From Mycobacterium haemophilum DSM 44634 (lineage in GTDB: Bacteria > Actinomycetota > Actinomycetes > Mycobacteriales > Mycobacteriaceae), in assembly GCF_000340435.2 (NCBI RefSeq), contig NZ_CP011883.2, positions 3,828,687-3,892,686 of the forward strand: a DNA stretch of 64,000 nt. Direction: 5' to 3'. A program made the position numbers and the translations under genes. The notes below the pieces were generated by a model. The model was given only the letters and a program-made list of their open reading frames with translations. It did not search any database and was not told the origin of the DNA. Positions within the stretch are counted from its first letter, which is position 1. Every line of letters starts with the position of its first letter. Positions 43,626 through 52,535 of the stretch are shown here, in pieces.

Positions 43626-45278
43626 TCAGGCCTTGACAAGGTTCTCGTAGTCGGGCAGACCGTTCCACGTGACGTGTACGTTGCTGACCGCCGACGACCA
43701 CCCGACAACGCTGTTGTAGTCCCACAGCGGTACCACGGGCATGTCGTGCAACAGGATTTGTTGTGCGGCGTTGGTCAGCGCATAGGATTCCTGCATGCTG
43801 GGCGCGGCCTCGGCCGCCGCGAGCGCCGCGTCGAAGTCCGGGTTGGAGTAGCCGACGTCGTTGGACCCCGCTGCGGTGGCAAACAGCGGGGCAACGAACT
43901 CCACCATCGACGGATAGTCACCTTGCCACCCGGCTCGGAAGGCTGTTGTGATGGTGCGGTTGACGATCGGGGTGCGAAAGTCGGCAAAGGTGGGCCGCGG
44001 CGCCCCGACCGCGTCGATGCCCAGCACGTTCTTGATGCTGTTGGCCGCCGCGTCCACCCATTCCTGATGACCAGCATCGGCGTTGTAGGCGATCGCGTAT
44101 TGGCCGCTCCACGCCGAGATCGTGTTGGCTTGAGCCCAGAATCGCCGCGCCCGGTCGGGATCGAAATCCAGCGCGTTGTTTCCGGGCAAGTTCGGGTCAA
44201 AACCAGGCAACGACGCCGCGGTGAAATCGCGTGCTGGACTGCGAGTTCCGATGAAGATGTGCGCACAAATTTGGGGACGGTTGATGGCAGCCGACAGCGC
44301 AAGCCGACGTAGCCGGCCTTCCTCGCCGCCGAAATGCGGCAGTCGCAACGGGGTATCCAGGGTCTGGTTTGCCGCTACTGGGCCGATGGTGGCGTTGTTG
44401 CCCAGGTCGCGCCGATAGACCGGTAGCGCGCTGGGCGGAATGGTGTCTAGGACATCGAGATTACCGGACAGCAGGTCGGCATAGGCGGTGTCGAGATTTC
44501 CGTAAAACTCGAACCGCAAGCCTTTGTTGTGCGGTATCCGGTTGCCGTGATAGTCGGGGTTAGGCACTAGATCAATCTTGACGTCGTGTTCCCATGCGCT
44601 GGAGTCATCCGAACCATCGGCGAGTTTGTAGGGGCCGTTGCCGATCGGGTTGCGGCCAAACGCCGTCATGTCCCGAAATGCCGCTGCTGGTAGCGGATAG
44701 AAGGCGCTGGACGCCAGGCGTAACGTGAAATCGATCGCAGGCGCCTTGAGCCGCACGGTGAACTCGAGGTCATTGACCACCTGTAGTCCCGACATCGTGT
44801 TCCGCCCCGGTTGCGGAGCCGACTTTCCACCTCCCGCCAGGCCGGCAACCTCGTCGTATCCCTCGATTGGTTCGAAAAAGCTTTGCTGCAGTTGGGCATT
44901 GGTGCTTAACGCCCCATAGTTCCATGCGTCGACGAACGAGTGGGCCGTCAGCGGGGAGCCGTCGGTAAATTTCCAACCCGGTTTCAGCATGATTCGGTAG
45001 TTGACGTTGTCGGTGGTCTGAATCGACTGGGCGACCTCCGCCGACGGCGTGCCGGCGGCGTTATAGGACATCAGGCCGGCGAAGAGCCGATCGATGATCC
45101 GGCTGCCATTGCTGTCGTTGGTGCTGGTCGGGATCAGTGGGTTCGAGGGTTCCCCGCCATTGACGATCACCACCGCGGGGCTAAGCAACCCACCTCCGCA
45201 GCCGGCCACCGACGCGGCCACCAGCAATCCGGCGGCAGCCGAAGCCAGCAAGGCCGACACGGCCCGCATCCGACGCAT
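43626..45278 (-). CDS. dppA: Dipeptide ABC importer substrate-binding lipoprotein DppA
   Basis: A 550-residue family 5 solute-binding protein. The signal peptide ends in the lipobox VAGC at about residues 24-27, anchoring it outside the membrane. The mature domain has the family features NYRIMLKPGWKFTDGSPLTAHSF near the N-terminal third and DYPSMVEFVAPLF near the C terminus. It heads dppABCD. M. tuberculosis Dpp is reported to carry tetrapeptides and take part in haem uptake; whether that holds here is inferred from similarity. Confidence 0.94.
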   Translation of the reverse strand: MRRMRAVSALLASAAAGLLVAASVAGCGGGLLSPAVVIVNGGEPSNPLIPTSTNDSNGSRIIDRLFAGLMSYNAAGTPSAEVAQSIQTTDNVNYRIMLKPGWKFTDGSPLTAHSFVDAWNYGALSTNAQLQQSFFEPIEGYDEVAGLAGGGKSAPQPGRNTMSGLQVVNDLEFTVRLKAPAIDFTLRLASSAFYPLPAAAFRDMTAFGRNPIGNGPYKLADGSDDSSAWEHDVKIDLVPNPDYHGNRIPHNKGLRFEFYGNLDTAYADLLSGNLDVLDTIPPSALPVYRRDLGNNATIGPVAANQTLDTPLRLPHFGGEEGRLRRLALSAAINRPQICAHIFIGTRSPARDFTAASLPGFDPNLPGNNALDFDPDRARRFWAQANTISAWSGQYAIAYNADAGHQEWVDAAANSIKNVLGIDAVGAPRPTFADFRTPIVNRTITTAFRAGWQGDYPSMVEFVAPLFATAAGSNDVGYSNPDFDAALAAAEAAPSMQESYALTNAAQQILLHDMPVVPLWDYNSVVGWSSAVSNVHVTWNGLPDYENLVKA

Positions 45279-45369
45279 AACATCGACCCTAGGGCCTGCG
45301 GCGACGCTCAGCGGCCGTGCCGCGCCGCGACCGACTCGGATGACGCGACGCCGCCGTCAGACGCCGCTC

Positions 45370-45930
45370 TCATGAGCCCGCGGTCAGCGGGTGCACCTGC
45401 AATCGGCAGGCCTCGATGGTGACCGGCACCGCGAACGCCATGACGGTGTCGGGAGGGTTGACGCGCAGCTCGGTGTAGGTCGGACACGGGTTGCCGCTGC
45501 CGTCGATGGCCATCCCCTCCACGATGGCCTGCGCTTGTTGCGAGAGCGACAGGGTGACGGTGGGTGGGACGTCGACGGCGGCCGGCAAGCCACCCATATA
45601 GCCGCGCAGCGTGGGCTCGGCATAAATCTGCGGCCCACCAGCGCCCGACTCGACCACGGGGTAGCCGGTGAGCGTGCACGGCCCCGCGCCGCCGGCGAGG
45701 GCGAATATCAGGTTCAGCGCGCGGTGACCCACCGCAACCTCGGTCGGCGAGGCAGTCACCGCGATCTGGTCCGCCCAGCACGGCGTCGCCTCGTCGCTGG
45801 TCTCAACCGGTGCGGCCAATGCGGGTGGCCCCAACCCGGCGGTGGCGGCGTAACTTGTTGCGGCCACGACAAAGCTGGCGACCACTCGGCGACGACGCCA
45901 CCGCGGGCGCCCCACGTAAGCTCCGGCCAT
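45370..45930 (-). CDS. Secreted DUF4232-domain protein
   Basis: A 186-residue exported protein. A basic start (GRPRWRRRRVVAS) and hydrophobic segment (FVVAATSYAATAGL) end in ALAAPVE, a signal peptidase I site. The mature part is a DUF4232 beta-rich domain (VAVGHRALNLIFALAGGAGPCTLTGYP), with cysteines CWA, PCTL, PCPT and ACRL that could form two disulfides. ATG 45930 sets the signal peptide at the N terminus. It is 91 bases from dppA and diverges from acs. I do not recall a gene here in H37Rv. Function unknown. Confidence 0.85.
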   Translation of the reverse strand: MAGAYVGRPRWRRRRVVASFVVAATSYAATAGLGPPALAAPVETSDEATPCWADQIAVTASPTEVAVGHRALNLIFALAGGAGPCTLTGYPVVESGAGGPQIYAEPTLRGYMGGLPAAVDVPPTVTLSLSQQAQAIVEGMAIDGSGNPCPTYTELRVNPPDTVMAFAVPVTIEACRLQVHPLTAGS

Positions 45931-45994
45931 AGCGGTGATTATCCGCCACGCGGTCGTTAGGCTCACAACGATTGACGACATAGGAGACGAACCA
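45931..45994. promoter_or_regulatory. Short divergent promoter region, DUF4232 gene and acs
   Basis: Only 64 bases separate the two start codons. The acs ribosome site AGGAG is at 45982-45986. The two promoters must overlap or extend into the coding sequences, so the genes may be regulated together. Confidence 0.6.
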
Positions 45995-47947
45995 GTGACT
46001 GAAACCGACGGCCCGTCGTCGTACCCGCCGTCGGCGCAATTCGCCGAGCAAGCCAACGCCAGCGCCGAGCTCTACCGCGAGGCCGAGAAAGACCGACTAG
46101 CTTTTTGGGGTAAGCAGGCCAATCAGCTGTCGTGGTCGACGCCGTTCACCGAGGTGCTGGACTGGTCGGGGGCGCCGTTCGCCAAGTGGTTCGTCGGCGG
46201 CACCCTCAATGTCGCCTACAACTGCGTGGACCGTCATGTCGCCGACGGCCACGGGAACCGGGTCGCCATCCACTGGGAGGGCGAACCCGGTGATAGTCGC
46301 TCGCTGACCTATTCGGATCTACAGATCCAGGTGTGCAAAGCGGCCAACGCGCTGACCGGCCTCGGTCTGGTCGCCGGTGACCGGGTCGCCATCTACCTGC
46401 CGTTGATCCCGGAGGCCGTGATCGCGATGTTGGCCTGCGCGCGGCTGGGCATCATGCACAGCGTGGTGTTCGGCGGCTTTGCCGCACACGCGCTGCGGGC
46501 CCGGATCGCCGATGCTGACGCGAAGCTGCTGATCACCAGCGACGGGCAGTTCCGGCGCGGCAAGCCAGCGCCGCTCAAGGACGCCGCCGACGAAGCCTTG
46601 GCGCCAGACGCCGATGGGACGGCCAGCCCCGTTGAGCATGTTCTGGTGGTGCGGCGCACCGGAATTGATGTGTCCTGGAACGACAAACGCGACCTGTGGT
46701 GGCACGACGTTGTCGACTCCGCGAGCGCCGAACACACTCCGGAGCCGTTCGACACCGAGCAGCCGTTGTTTCTGCTCTACACCTCGGGCACCACCGGCAA
46801 ACCCAAGGGCATCGTGCACACCAGTGGCGGCTATCTCACTCAGTGTCGCTACACGATGCACACCATTTTCGATGTCAAGCCGGACCGTGACGTGTTCTGG
46901 TGTACCGCCGATATCGGCTGGGTCACCGGACACAGCTACGGTGTCTACGGTCCACTGTCGCACGGCATCACCGAGGTGCTCTACGAGGGCACACCCGACA
47001 CCCCAGACCGGCACCGGCATTTTCAGATTATCGAAAAGTATGGTGTCACAATCTATTACACTGCCCCTACCCTGATACGGACCTTTATGAAGTGGGGCCG
47101 TGATATCCCCGACGCCCACAACCTGTCCAGCCTGCGGCTACTGGGGTCGGTCGGCGAACCGATCAACCCCGAGGCCTGGCGCTGGTACCGCGATGTCATC
47201 GGCGCCGGCAAGCTCCCGGTGGTGGACACCTGGTGGCAGACCGAGACCGGTTCCGCGATGATCTCACCGCTACCGGGAGTCACTGCGGCCAAGCCGGGTT
47301 CGGCGATGACGCCGCTGCCCGGTATCTCGGCCAAGATCGTCGACGACCACGGCAATGCGTTGCAGCCAGACACCGACAATGCCAAGAACGTCACCGGGTA
47401 CCTGGTCTTGGACCAGCCGTGGCCCTCGATGCTGCGTGGCATCTGGGGTGACCCGGAGCGGTACCGGAATACCTACTGGTCCAAGTTCGGCGAGCAAGGC
47501 TTCTATTTCGCCGGGGACGGTGCCCGCTTCGATCCCGCCGGCGCGATCTGGATACTTGGCCGCATCGACGACGTGATGAATGTGTCCGGGCACCGCATCT
47601 CCACCGCCGAGGTGGAGTCGGCGCTTGTCGGTCACGCCGCGGTCGCCGAGGCGGCGGTGGTCGGCGTTACCGACGACACCACCGGTCACGCCATTTGCGC
47701 GTTCGTCGTGCTGCGGGCCAACTACGAGGCCCACGACGGGACCGCCAACGAGCTGCGCGCCGAGGTGGCCCGGGAAATCTCACCCATCGCCCGGCCGAAA
47801 GAGGTCCACATCGTGCCGGAACTGCCCAAGACACGCAGCGGCAAAATCATGCGCCGCCTGCTGCGCGACGTCGCTGAGAACCGCGAGCTGGGCGACACGT
47901 CAACGTTGCTCGATCCCAGTGTGTTCGAGGCGATCCAGGCCGGTTAG
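45995..47947 (+). CDS. acs: Acetyl-CoA synthetase
   Basis: AMP-forming enzyme that activates acetate (and propionate) to the CoA thioester. The 650-residue product has the A3 motif YTSGTTGKPKGIVH, the A5-type motif WQTETGS and the C-terminal catalytic Lys617 in TRSGKIMRR, the residue acetylated by the cAMP-dependent acetyltransferase in M. tuberculosis. Its activity would thus be linked to the cyclase and Crp genes of this window only through cAMP; that link is known biology, not seen here. GTG 45995 follows AGGAG; the frame is open to 45935. Confidence 0.97.
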   Translation: MTETDGPSSYPPSAQFAEQANASAELYREAEKDRLAFWGKQANQLSWSTPFTEVLDWSGAPFAKWFVGGTLNVAYNCVDRHVADGHGNRVAIHWEGEPGDSRSLTYSDLQIQVCKAANALTGLGLVAGDRVAIYLPLIPEAVIAMLACARLGIMHSVVFGGFAAHALRARIADADAKLLITSDGQFRRGKPAPLKDAADEALAPDADGTASPVEHVLVVRRTGIDVSWNDKRDLWWHDVVDSASAEHTPEPFDTEQPLFLLYTSGTTGKPKGIVHTSGGYLTQCRYTMHTIFDVKPDRDVFWCTADIGWVTGHSYGVYGPLSHGITEVLYEGTPDTPDRHRHFQIIEKYGVTIYYTAPTLIRTFMKWGRDIPDAHNLSSLRLLGSVGEPINPEAWRWYRDVIGAGKLPVVDTWWQTETGSAMISPLPGVTAAKPGSAMTPLPGISAKIVDDHGNALQPDTDNAKNVTGYLVLDQPWPSMLRGIWGDPERYRNTYWSKFGEQGFYFAGDGARFDPAGAIWILGRIDDVMNVSGHRISTAEVESALVGHAAVAEAAVVGVTDDTTGHAICAFVVLRANYEAHDGTANELRAEVAREISPIARPKEVHIVPELPKTRSGKIMRRLLRDVAENRELGDTSTLLDPSVFEAIQAG

Positions 47948-47954
47948 CCGCGCG

Positions 47955-48659
47955 TCAGACCGGCTGCGGCACAAATCCTGCGCCGGGCCGATTCTTGCTA
48001 TTGACGTCGGCCAGAATCGTGTTCATCGACATCACCACCGCCGGCGTGTGCAGCGGGATGAACTTGATGATGCAGGTCGGCAGGTTGTCGGTGAACGCCC
48101 CGTGGATCATCCCGACTAGTAGATTGTTGACAGTCACCGGCGCTCCGGAGTCCCCTGGTCGTCCGCACACCTGCATGACGAGGGTGCCGGGCGCCTCGCC
48201 CATCCCCCACGTGACGCCGCACGAGTTGCCGGTGGTGCGGCCCTGCTTACAGGCGATCTGGCCGAACGCCGGATCGCCGCCGATGCCCGAGATGACAAAG
48301 CCGTTGTAGTTGGCGACCGGTATCACCTTGGCCGGATCAAACCTGATCACCGCATAGTCGAGGTTGTCGTTACCCGCGATCATGGTTCCCAGCGGGCCTC
48401 TGTTCTCCGCACCCTCGGCCGCGACCCGCGCGCCCGGACCCCCACAGTGCGCCGAGGTGAAGCCGATGAGCTCGGCGGCGCTATCGGTGCCGATCGTGGT
48501 CAGGGTGCACATCGTGTCGCCGTTGATGACAATGCCCGCACCGCCCCCCATCGGCAGCCGGTCGTCAGCAACCGCGGTCTTGGCGGGCATGCTCACCACG
48601 GCCAAGAGCACGGCCACTAAGGCCGCCACAACGCTCCAGTGCCCCCTTGGCAAAACCAC
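47955..48659 (-). CDS. Secreted chymotrypsin-like serine protease (Rv3668c)
   Basis: A 234-residue exported S1-fold protease. The signal segment (WSVVAALVAVLLAVVSMPA) is followed directly by the catalytic domain without a long propeptide. The triad is visible as TSAHCG (His), NLDYAVIRF (Asp) and RPGDSGAPV (Ser). Cysteines near the His and Ser can form the usual disulfides. The start is GTG 48659, preceded by GAGGGGAG. It converges on acs with 7 bases between stops and diverges from the holin-like gene. Confidence 0.92.
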   Translation of the reverse strand: MVLPRGHWSVVAALVAVLLAVVSMPAKTAVADDRLPMGGGAGIVINGDTMCTLTTIGTDSAAELIGFTSAHCGGPGARVAAEGAENRGPLGTMIAGNDNLDYAVIRFDPAKVIPVANYNGFVISGIGGDPAFGQIACKQGRTTGNSCGVTWGMGEAPGTLVMQVCGRPGDSGAPVTVNNLLVGMIHGAFTDNLPTCIIKFIPLHTPAVVMSMNTILADVNSKNRPGAGFVPQPV

Positions 48660-48851
48660 ACTCCCCTCTACCTGGTCGGAGCACAGGTGCGCCAGTCTAA
48701 ATGATCACCGCGCAGTACCGGTTCCGTCCACATTGTGATGGCCGTCAATTGACCCACCCCAAATTCTGCCGTCGGTTCGACTGGCCTCGTCTAGCACCGT
48801 GACCGCATGGCAACATGAACCGCGACGACAGCGAAGCGGAGAGGACCGGCT

Positions 48852-49397
48852 GTGAGCAAAGGCGATCGAAAGAACGGTGTGCCCAGCACCCTGACCACGA
48901 TTCCGTTGGTCGACCCGCACGCTGGGCCCGCTGAGCCGTCGATCGGTGATCTGATCAAAGACGCGACGACTCAGGTGTCCACGCTGGTGCGGGCCGAGGT
49001 TGAGTTGGCCCGCGCCGAGATCATCCGTGACGTGAAGAAGGGTCTGACCGGCAGCGTGTTCTTCATCGCCGCGCTGGTGGTGTTGTTCTACTCGACCTTC
49101 TTTTTCTTCTTTTTCCTCGCCGAGCTGCTCGACACCTGGCTATGGCGCTGGGTGGCCTTCCTGATCGTGTTCGCGATCATGGTCGTGGTCACCGCCGCGC
49201 TGGCGCTATTGGGCTTCTTGAAGGTCCGCCGGATCCGGGGACCACGCCAGACCATCGAGTCGGTCAAGGAGACACGCACCGCCCTCACTCCCGGCCATGA
49301 CAAGGCGCAGGCCGGGCCGCGCAAGCTCACCGGGCCCGATGCCAAGCCAGAAAGCAGCCCGGACAGCAGGACCCCCGCCGATCCTTCGGGTTGGTAG
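48852..49397 (+). CDS. Actinobacterial holin-superfamily-III-like membrane protein (Rv3669)
   Basis: A 181-residue protein with an N-terminal amphipathic helix (LIKDATTQVSTLVRAEVELARAEI), two membrane segments (GSVFFIAALVVLFYSTFFFFFFLAEL and WVAFLIVFAIMVVVTAALALLGF) and a charged disordered C terminus. This is the phage-holin-like/DUF1469 layout common in actinobacteria, where it is not phage-borne. A run of seven consecutive Phe (about residue 80) lies in the first membrane segment. GTG 48852 has a GAGAGGA site. The next gene starts at the base after its stop, so the two are co-translated. Confidence 0.9.
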   Translation: MSKGDRKNGVPSTLTTIPLVDPHAGPAEPSIGDLIKDATTQVSTLVRAEVELARAEIIRDVKKGLTGSVFFIAALVVLFYSTFFFFFFLAELLDTWLWRWVAFLIVFAIMVVVTAALALLGFLKVRRIRGPRQTIESVKETRTALTPGHDKAQAGPRKLTGPDAKPESSPDSRTPADPSGW

Positions 49398-50372
49398 ATG
49401 GCAGCACCGGACCCGTCGGTGACCCGCATCGTCGGGCCATGGCGCCATATGGATGTGCACGCTAATGGCATCCGGTTCCACGTCGTCGAGGCGGTGCCCA
49501 CCCAGCCAGCCGGCCAGGACGCGGCCTCCTCGGCCACGGCGCGACCACTGGTAATGCTGCTGCATGGTTTCGGTTCGTTCTGGTGGTCCTGGCGTCATCA
49601 GCTACGCGGCCTGACCGAGGCGCGACTGGTCGCGGTCGACCTGCGCGGCTACGGCGGCAGCGACAAGCCGCCTCGCGGCTATGACGGCTGGACACTTGCC
49701 GGCGACACAGCCGGGCTCATCCGAGCGTTGGGGCACTCGTCGGCGACACTGGTTGGCCACGCCGAAGGCGGGCTCGCGTGCTGGGCCACCGCGCTGCTGC
49801 ACCCACGGCTGGTGCGCGCCATTGCCCTGATCAACTCACCGCACCCGGCAGCGTTACGACGATCAATGCTGACGCGCCGTGATCAGGGTTACGCGCTGCT
49901 GCCGACGTTGCTGCGCTACCAGTTGCCGATTTGGCCGGAGCGTTTGCTGACCCGCAATAACGCGGCGGAGATCGAACGCCTGGTTCGCAGCCGCAGCAGT
50001 GCCAAATGGCAAGCCTGCGAAGACTTCGCGGCCACCATCGACCATTTACGGATAGCGATCCAGATTCCGGCGGCCGCGCACTGTGCACTCGAGTACCAGC
50101 GTTGGGCGGTGCGCAGCCAGCTGCGTAACGAAGGCCGTCGATTCATGAGATCGATGTCTCGACAACTCAGCGTGCCGCTGCTCCACGTACGCGGCGACGC
50201 TGATCCGTACCTGCTAGCCGACTCGGTCGACCGCACGCGGCGCTATGCGCCGCACGGACGCTACGTATCCGTTGCCGGTGCAGGACATTTCAGCCACGAA
50301 GAAGCGCCGGAGGAAATCAACAGGTACCTGATGCGGTTTCTCGCGCAGGTGCACGGCGCCCGGGTCAGCTGA
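49398..50372 (+). CDS. ephE: Alpha/beta hydrolase annotated EphE, nucleophile position is Ala
   Basis: A 324-residue alpha/beta-hydrolase fold protein named from H37Rv Rv3670. The oxyanion motif is HGFGSFWWSWRHQ, the acid is in DADPYLL and the base is in GAGHFSHE. The nucleophile elbow reads GHAEGG (residues 120-125), so Ala122 stands where epoxide hydrolases have Asp and esterases have Ser. It may therefore not hydrolyse epoxides; I recall the same residue in M. tuberculosis, so it is a conserved feature rather than a fresh mutation. The 3' end overlaps convergent marP by 8 bases. Confidence 0.9.
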   Translation: MAAPDPSVTRIVGPWRHMDVHANGIRFHVVEAVPTQPAGQDAASSATARPLVMLLHGFGSFWWSWRHQLRGLTEARLVAVDLRGYGGSDKPPRGYDGWTLAGDTAGLIRALGHSSATLVGHAEGGLACWATALLHPRLVRAIALINSPHPAALRRSMLTRRDQGYALLPTLLRYQLPIWPERLLTRNNAAEIERLVRSRSSAKWQACEDFAATIDHLRIAIQIPAAAHCALEYQRWAVRSQLRNEGRRFMRSMSRQLSVPLLHVRGDADPYLLADSVDRTRRYAPHGRYVSVAGAGHFSHEEAPEEINRYLMRFLAQVHGARVS

Positions 50373-51558
50373 CGCAGGCCCCCGTGGCCACCGCCTGAGT
50401 TTCGCCGATCCGAGACAGCTGGCCGGACACCTCCTCAGCGGTCAACACGAAGCCAGTATCGGGGTCATCGACAGCCGCGCCGAACACCACACCAAGCACC
50501 CGACCGTTGAGGTCGATCAGCGGTCCACCTGAATTGCCTTGCTCCACAGTAGCTCTGATGGTGTATACGTCGCGGGTGACCGGCGTCGGATCCCGGTAGA
50601 TGTCGGGTCCGGTGAGTTTGATGGCCTGCCGAATCCTGGCTGGGGTCGCGGTGAAGTTACCGCCGCCGGGATACCCCAGCACCACCACGTTGGTGCCCGG
50701 CTTGGCCTCAGTGTCGTCGAAGAGCAGCGGCGCCGGCGGCAAGTGCGGGACAGCCAGGATGGCGATATCGACCGACGGGTCATAGGACACCACGGTAGCG
50801 TCAAATGGACTGCCGCTGGCGTACACCTGCACGCCGTTGGACCCGGCCACCACGTGTGCGTTGGTCATCACCCGGTCGGGCGATATCACGAATCCCGTGC
50901 CCTCCAACACTTTCTGACAGCTGGGCGCCACACTGCGGACCTTAACCACACTGGGCTGGGTCGCCAGCACCACTGGATTGTCGACCAACGCCGGGTCCGG
51001 CGACGCGACCGGAAGGACCGGGGTGCGGCTGAACGGCTCTAGCACCGCGGGCAAGCCAGACGTATTCAGCAGCGCCGAGAGCCGCTTGGGCACCGTCTTC
51101 AGCCAAGGTGGCGCGACCTCATTGACTGAAGCCAGCACCCGCGAACCCCGGACCGCGGACGCCAGCTCTGGCTGCTCTTTCGACTGGGTCAGCGGTGTCG
51201 CCAACAGCCAAGCCGCGGTCAGCACCACAATGAGCTGAACCCCGACCCCAATGACCGAGTCGACAAATCGGACTGTCCGGCTACGGATCGCGCTGCGCAC
51301 CGCACGCCCCAGCACCACACCGGCGACCTCACCGACCACGACCAGCGCGAGAATCAGAAAAAGGGCGGCGAATAGTTTGGCGCGCGGAGCGCTGATGTGG
51401 CTAACGATGTGCGGCGCCAGCAGCACACCCGCCATCGCGCCGAGCAGCACGCCAATGAACGACAGCAAAGACCCCAACGCGCCCGAACGCCAGCCTGAAA
51501 TGGCAGCGATGAACGCGACCGCTAGGACAGCGATATCCAGCCACTGCGACGGGGTCAT
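50365..51558 (-). CDS. marP: Periplasmic acid-resistance serine protease MarP (Rv3671c)
   Basis: A 397-residue protease with four N-terminal membrane segments followed by a periplasmic chymotrypsin-like domain. In M. tuberculosis it maintains intrabacterial pH in acid, acting with the hydrolase RipA. The triad residues are in TNAHVVAG (His), DPSVDIAIL (Asp) and EQGNSGGPL (Ser); the segment before Ser is GN instead of the GD I recall in M. tuberculosis. ATG 51558 gives the exact homologue length; the frame stays open upstream only because the 57-bp repeat lacks stops. It follows the Nudix gene by 5 bases. Confidence 0.95.
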   Translation of the reverse strand: MTPSQWLDIAVLAVAFIAAISGWRSGALGSLLSFIGVLLGAMAGVLLAPHIVSHISAPRAKLFAALFLILALVVVGEVAGVVLGRAVRSAIRSRTVRFVDSVIGVGVQLIVVLTAAWLLATPLTQSKEQPELASAVRGSRVLASVNEVAPPWLKTVPKRLSALLNTSGLPAVLEPFSRTPVLPVASPDPALVDNPVVLATQPSVVKVRSVAPSCQKVLEGTGFVISPDRVMTNAHVVAGSNGVQVYASGSPFDATVVSYDPSVDIAILAVPHLPPAPLLFDDTEAKPGTNVVVLGYPGGGNFTATPARIRQAIKLTGPDIYRDPTPVTRDVYTIRATVEQGNSGGPLIDLNGRVLGVVFGAAVDDPDTGFVLTAEEVSGQLSRIGETQAVATGACVS

Positions 51559-51563
51559 CGAAC

Positions 51564-52535
51564 TCATCGCGGATCGCCCTGGTCTGGTTGCGGGGCGACC
51601 CGTTGCGCCCGGCTCCGCCGCGCTTGCGATCGCCCCTGGTCTGGTTGCGGGGCGACCCGTTGCGCCCGGCTCCGCCGCGCTTGCGATCGCCCCTGGTCTG
51701 GTTGCGGGGCGACCAGCGCCATCGCCTCGTCCAGCTCGCGGACGATGGTGGCGTCCCAGGGCACAGCCCAGCCGGCCACGTCGAGCATCGCAGAGATCAC
51801 CTGGCCAGTGAATCCCCACACCAGCATCTCGTTCAATAGGAACGCCGGACCGGACCAGCGGTGGCCGTGGGCACGGCGGTACACCATCAGCCGGTTGGCC
51901 GGATTAATGAAGGCACGCACCGGAACCCGCGCCACGATCGCCGTTTCGGCCTCGTTGATGACGGCCACCGGCCCGGGATCGGCTGAGTAGGCCAATACCG
52001 GCACCACATGGAACCGTGATGGCGCAATAAACGTCCGCTCCAATGTGACCAATGGATGCAGCCTGGCGAGGTCGATCCCGGTTTCTTCGTGCGCTTCGCG
52101 GAGGGCGGTCGCGACCGGCCCGTCGTCGGTGGGATCGGAGGCACCCCCGGGGAACGCCGCCTGGCCCGCATGGTGGCGCAGTGTCGACGCCCGCACCGTC
52201 AGCAACAGATCGGCGTCGTCGGGCACGCCACCGTCCGGCGGCCCAGACTCCGGACCCGAGAACAGCACCAGGACAGCGGCCTCGCGCCCGTCGCGGTGCA
52301 CGGCCATCGATGGCATCGCCCTGGCCGCGGTCACCATTGCCAGCACGTCGGCAGGCAGCCGACGCCGATATGCGTCCGGCATCGCGGCGATGTTGTCAAC
52401 CAGCGGACGCAGCCACGACGGTCCGACGTCAGGCGCCAGGGGAACCGTCACCCGCACGCGGGCGGTACGCCCAGCACTCACCGGCGCCTCCAATTGCCCG
52501 GCCTCCGGCCGTTCCGGGTTGCCGACCTCGCTCAT
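51564..52535 (-). CDS. CoA-pyrophosphatase-type Nudix hydrolase with repeat-extended C terminus
   Basis: A 323-residue Rv3672c-like Nudix protein (M. tuberculosis form about 273). The CoA signature LLTVRASTLRHHAGQAAFPGG precedes the Nudix box GGASDPTDDGPVATALREAHEETGID, split here as LREAHEETG with its catalytic Glu residues intact. It should hydrolyse CoA or derivatives. The last 45 or so residues are two 19-residue repeats (GRSQARRSRAQRVAPQPDQ) plus a partial one, encoded by a 57-bp tandem repeat. This Arg/Gln-rich tail is outside the fold. The ATG overlaps the upstream stop by 4 bases (ATGA). Confidence 0.92.
   Translation of the reverse strand: MSEVGNPERPEAGQLEAPVSAGRTARVRVTVPLAPDVGPSWLRPLVDNIAAMPDAYRRRLPADVLAMVTAARAMPSMAVHRDGREAAVLVLFSGPESGPPDGGVPDDADLLLTVRASTLRHHAGQAAFPGGASDPTDDGPVATALREAHEETGIDLARLHPLVTLERTFIAPSRFHVVPVLAYSADPGPVAVINEAETAIVARVPVRAFINPANRLMVYRRAHGHRWSGPAFLLNEMLVWGFTGQVISAMLDVAGWAVPWDATIVRELDEAMALVAPQPDQGRSQARRSRAQRVAPQPDQGRSQARRSRAQRVAPQPDQGDPR
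51577..51714. repeat. 57-bp tandem repeat at the Nudix-marP junction
   Basis: About 2.4 copies of a 57-bp unit; GGTCTGGTTGCGGGGCGACC recurs at 51581, 51638 and 51695. The unit is a multiple of three, so copy change lengthens the Nudix protein C terminus by 19 residues per unit without altering frame and does not touch the marP start at 51558. The organisation is like the minisatellites used for typing in M. tuberculosis. Confidence 0.93.

Noticed and set aside
51567..51819. N-terminal extension of MarP through the 57-bp repeat
   Set aside because: The repeat lacks stops in this frame, but ATG 51558 gives exactly the known 397-residue length, and the extension would precede the first membrane segment with basic repeats.
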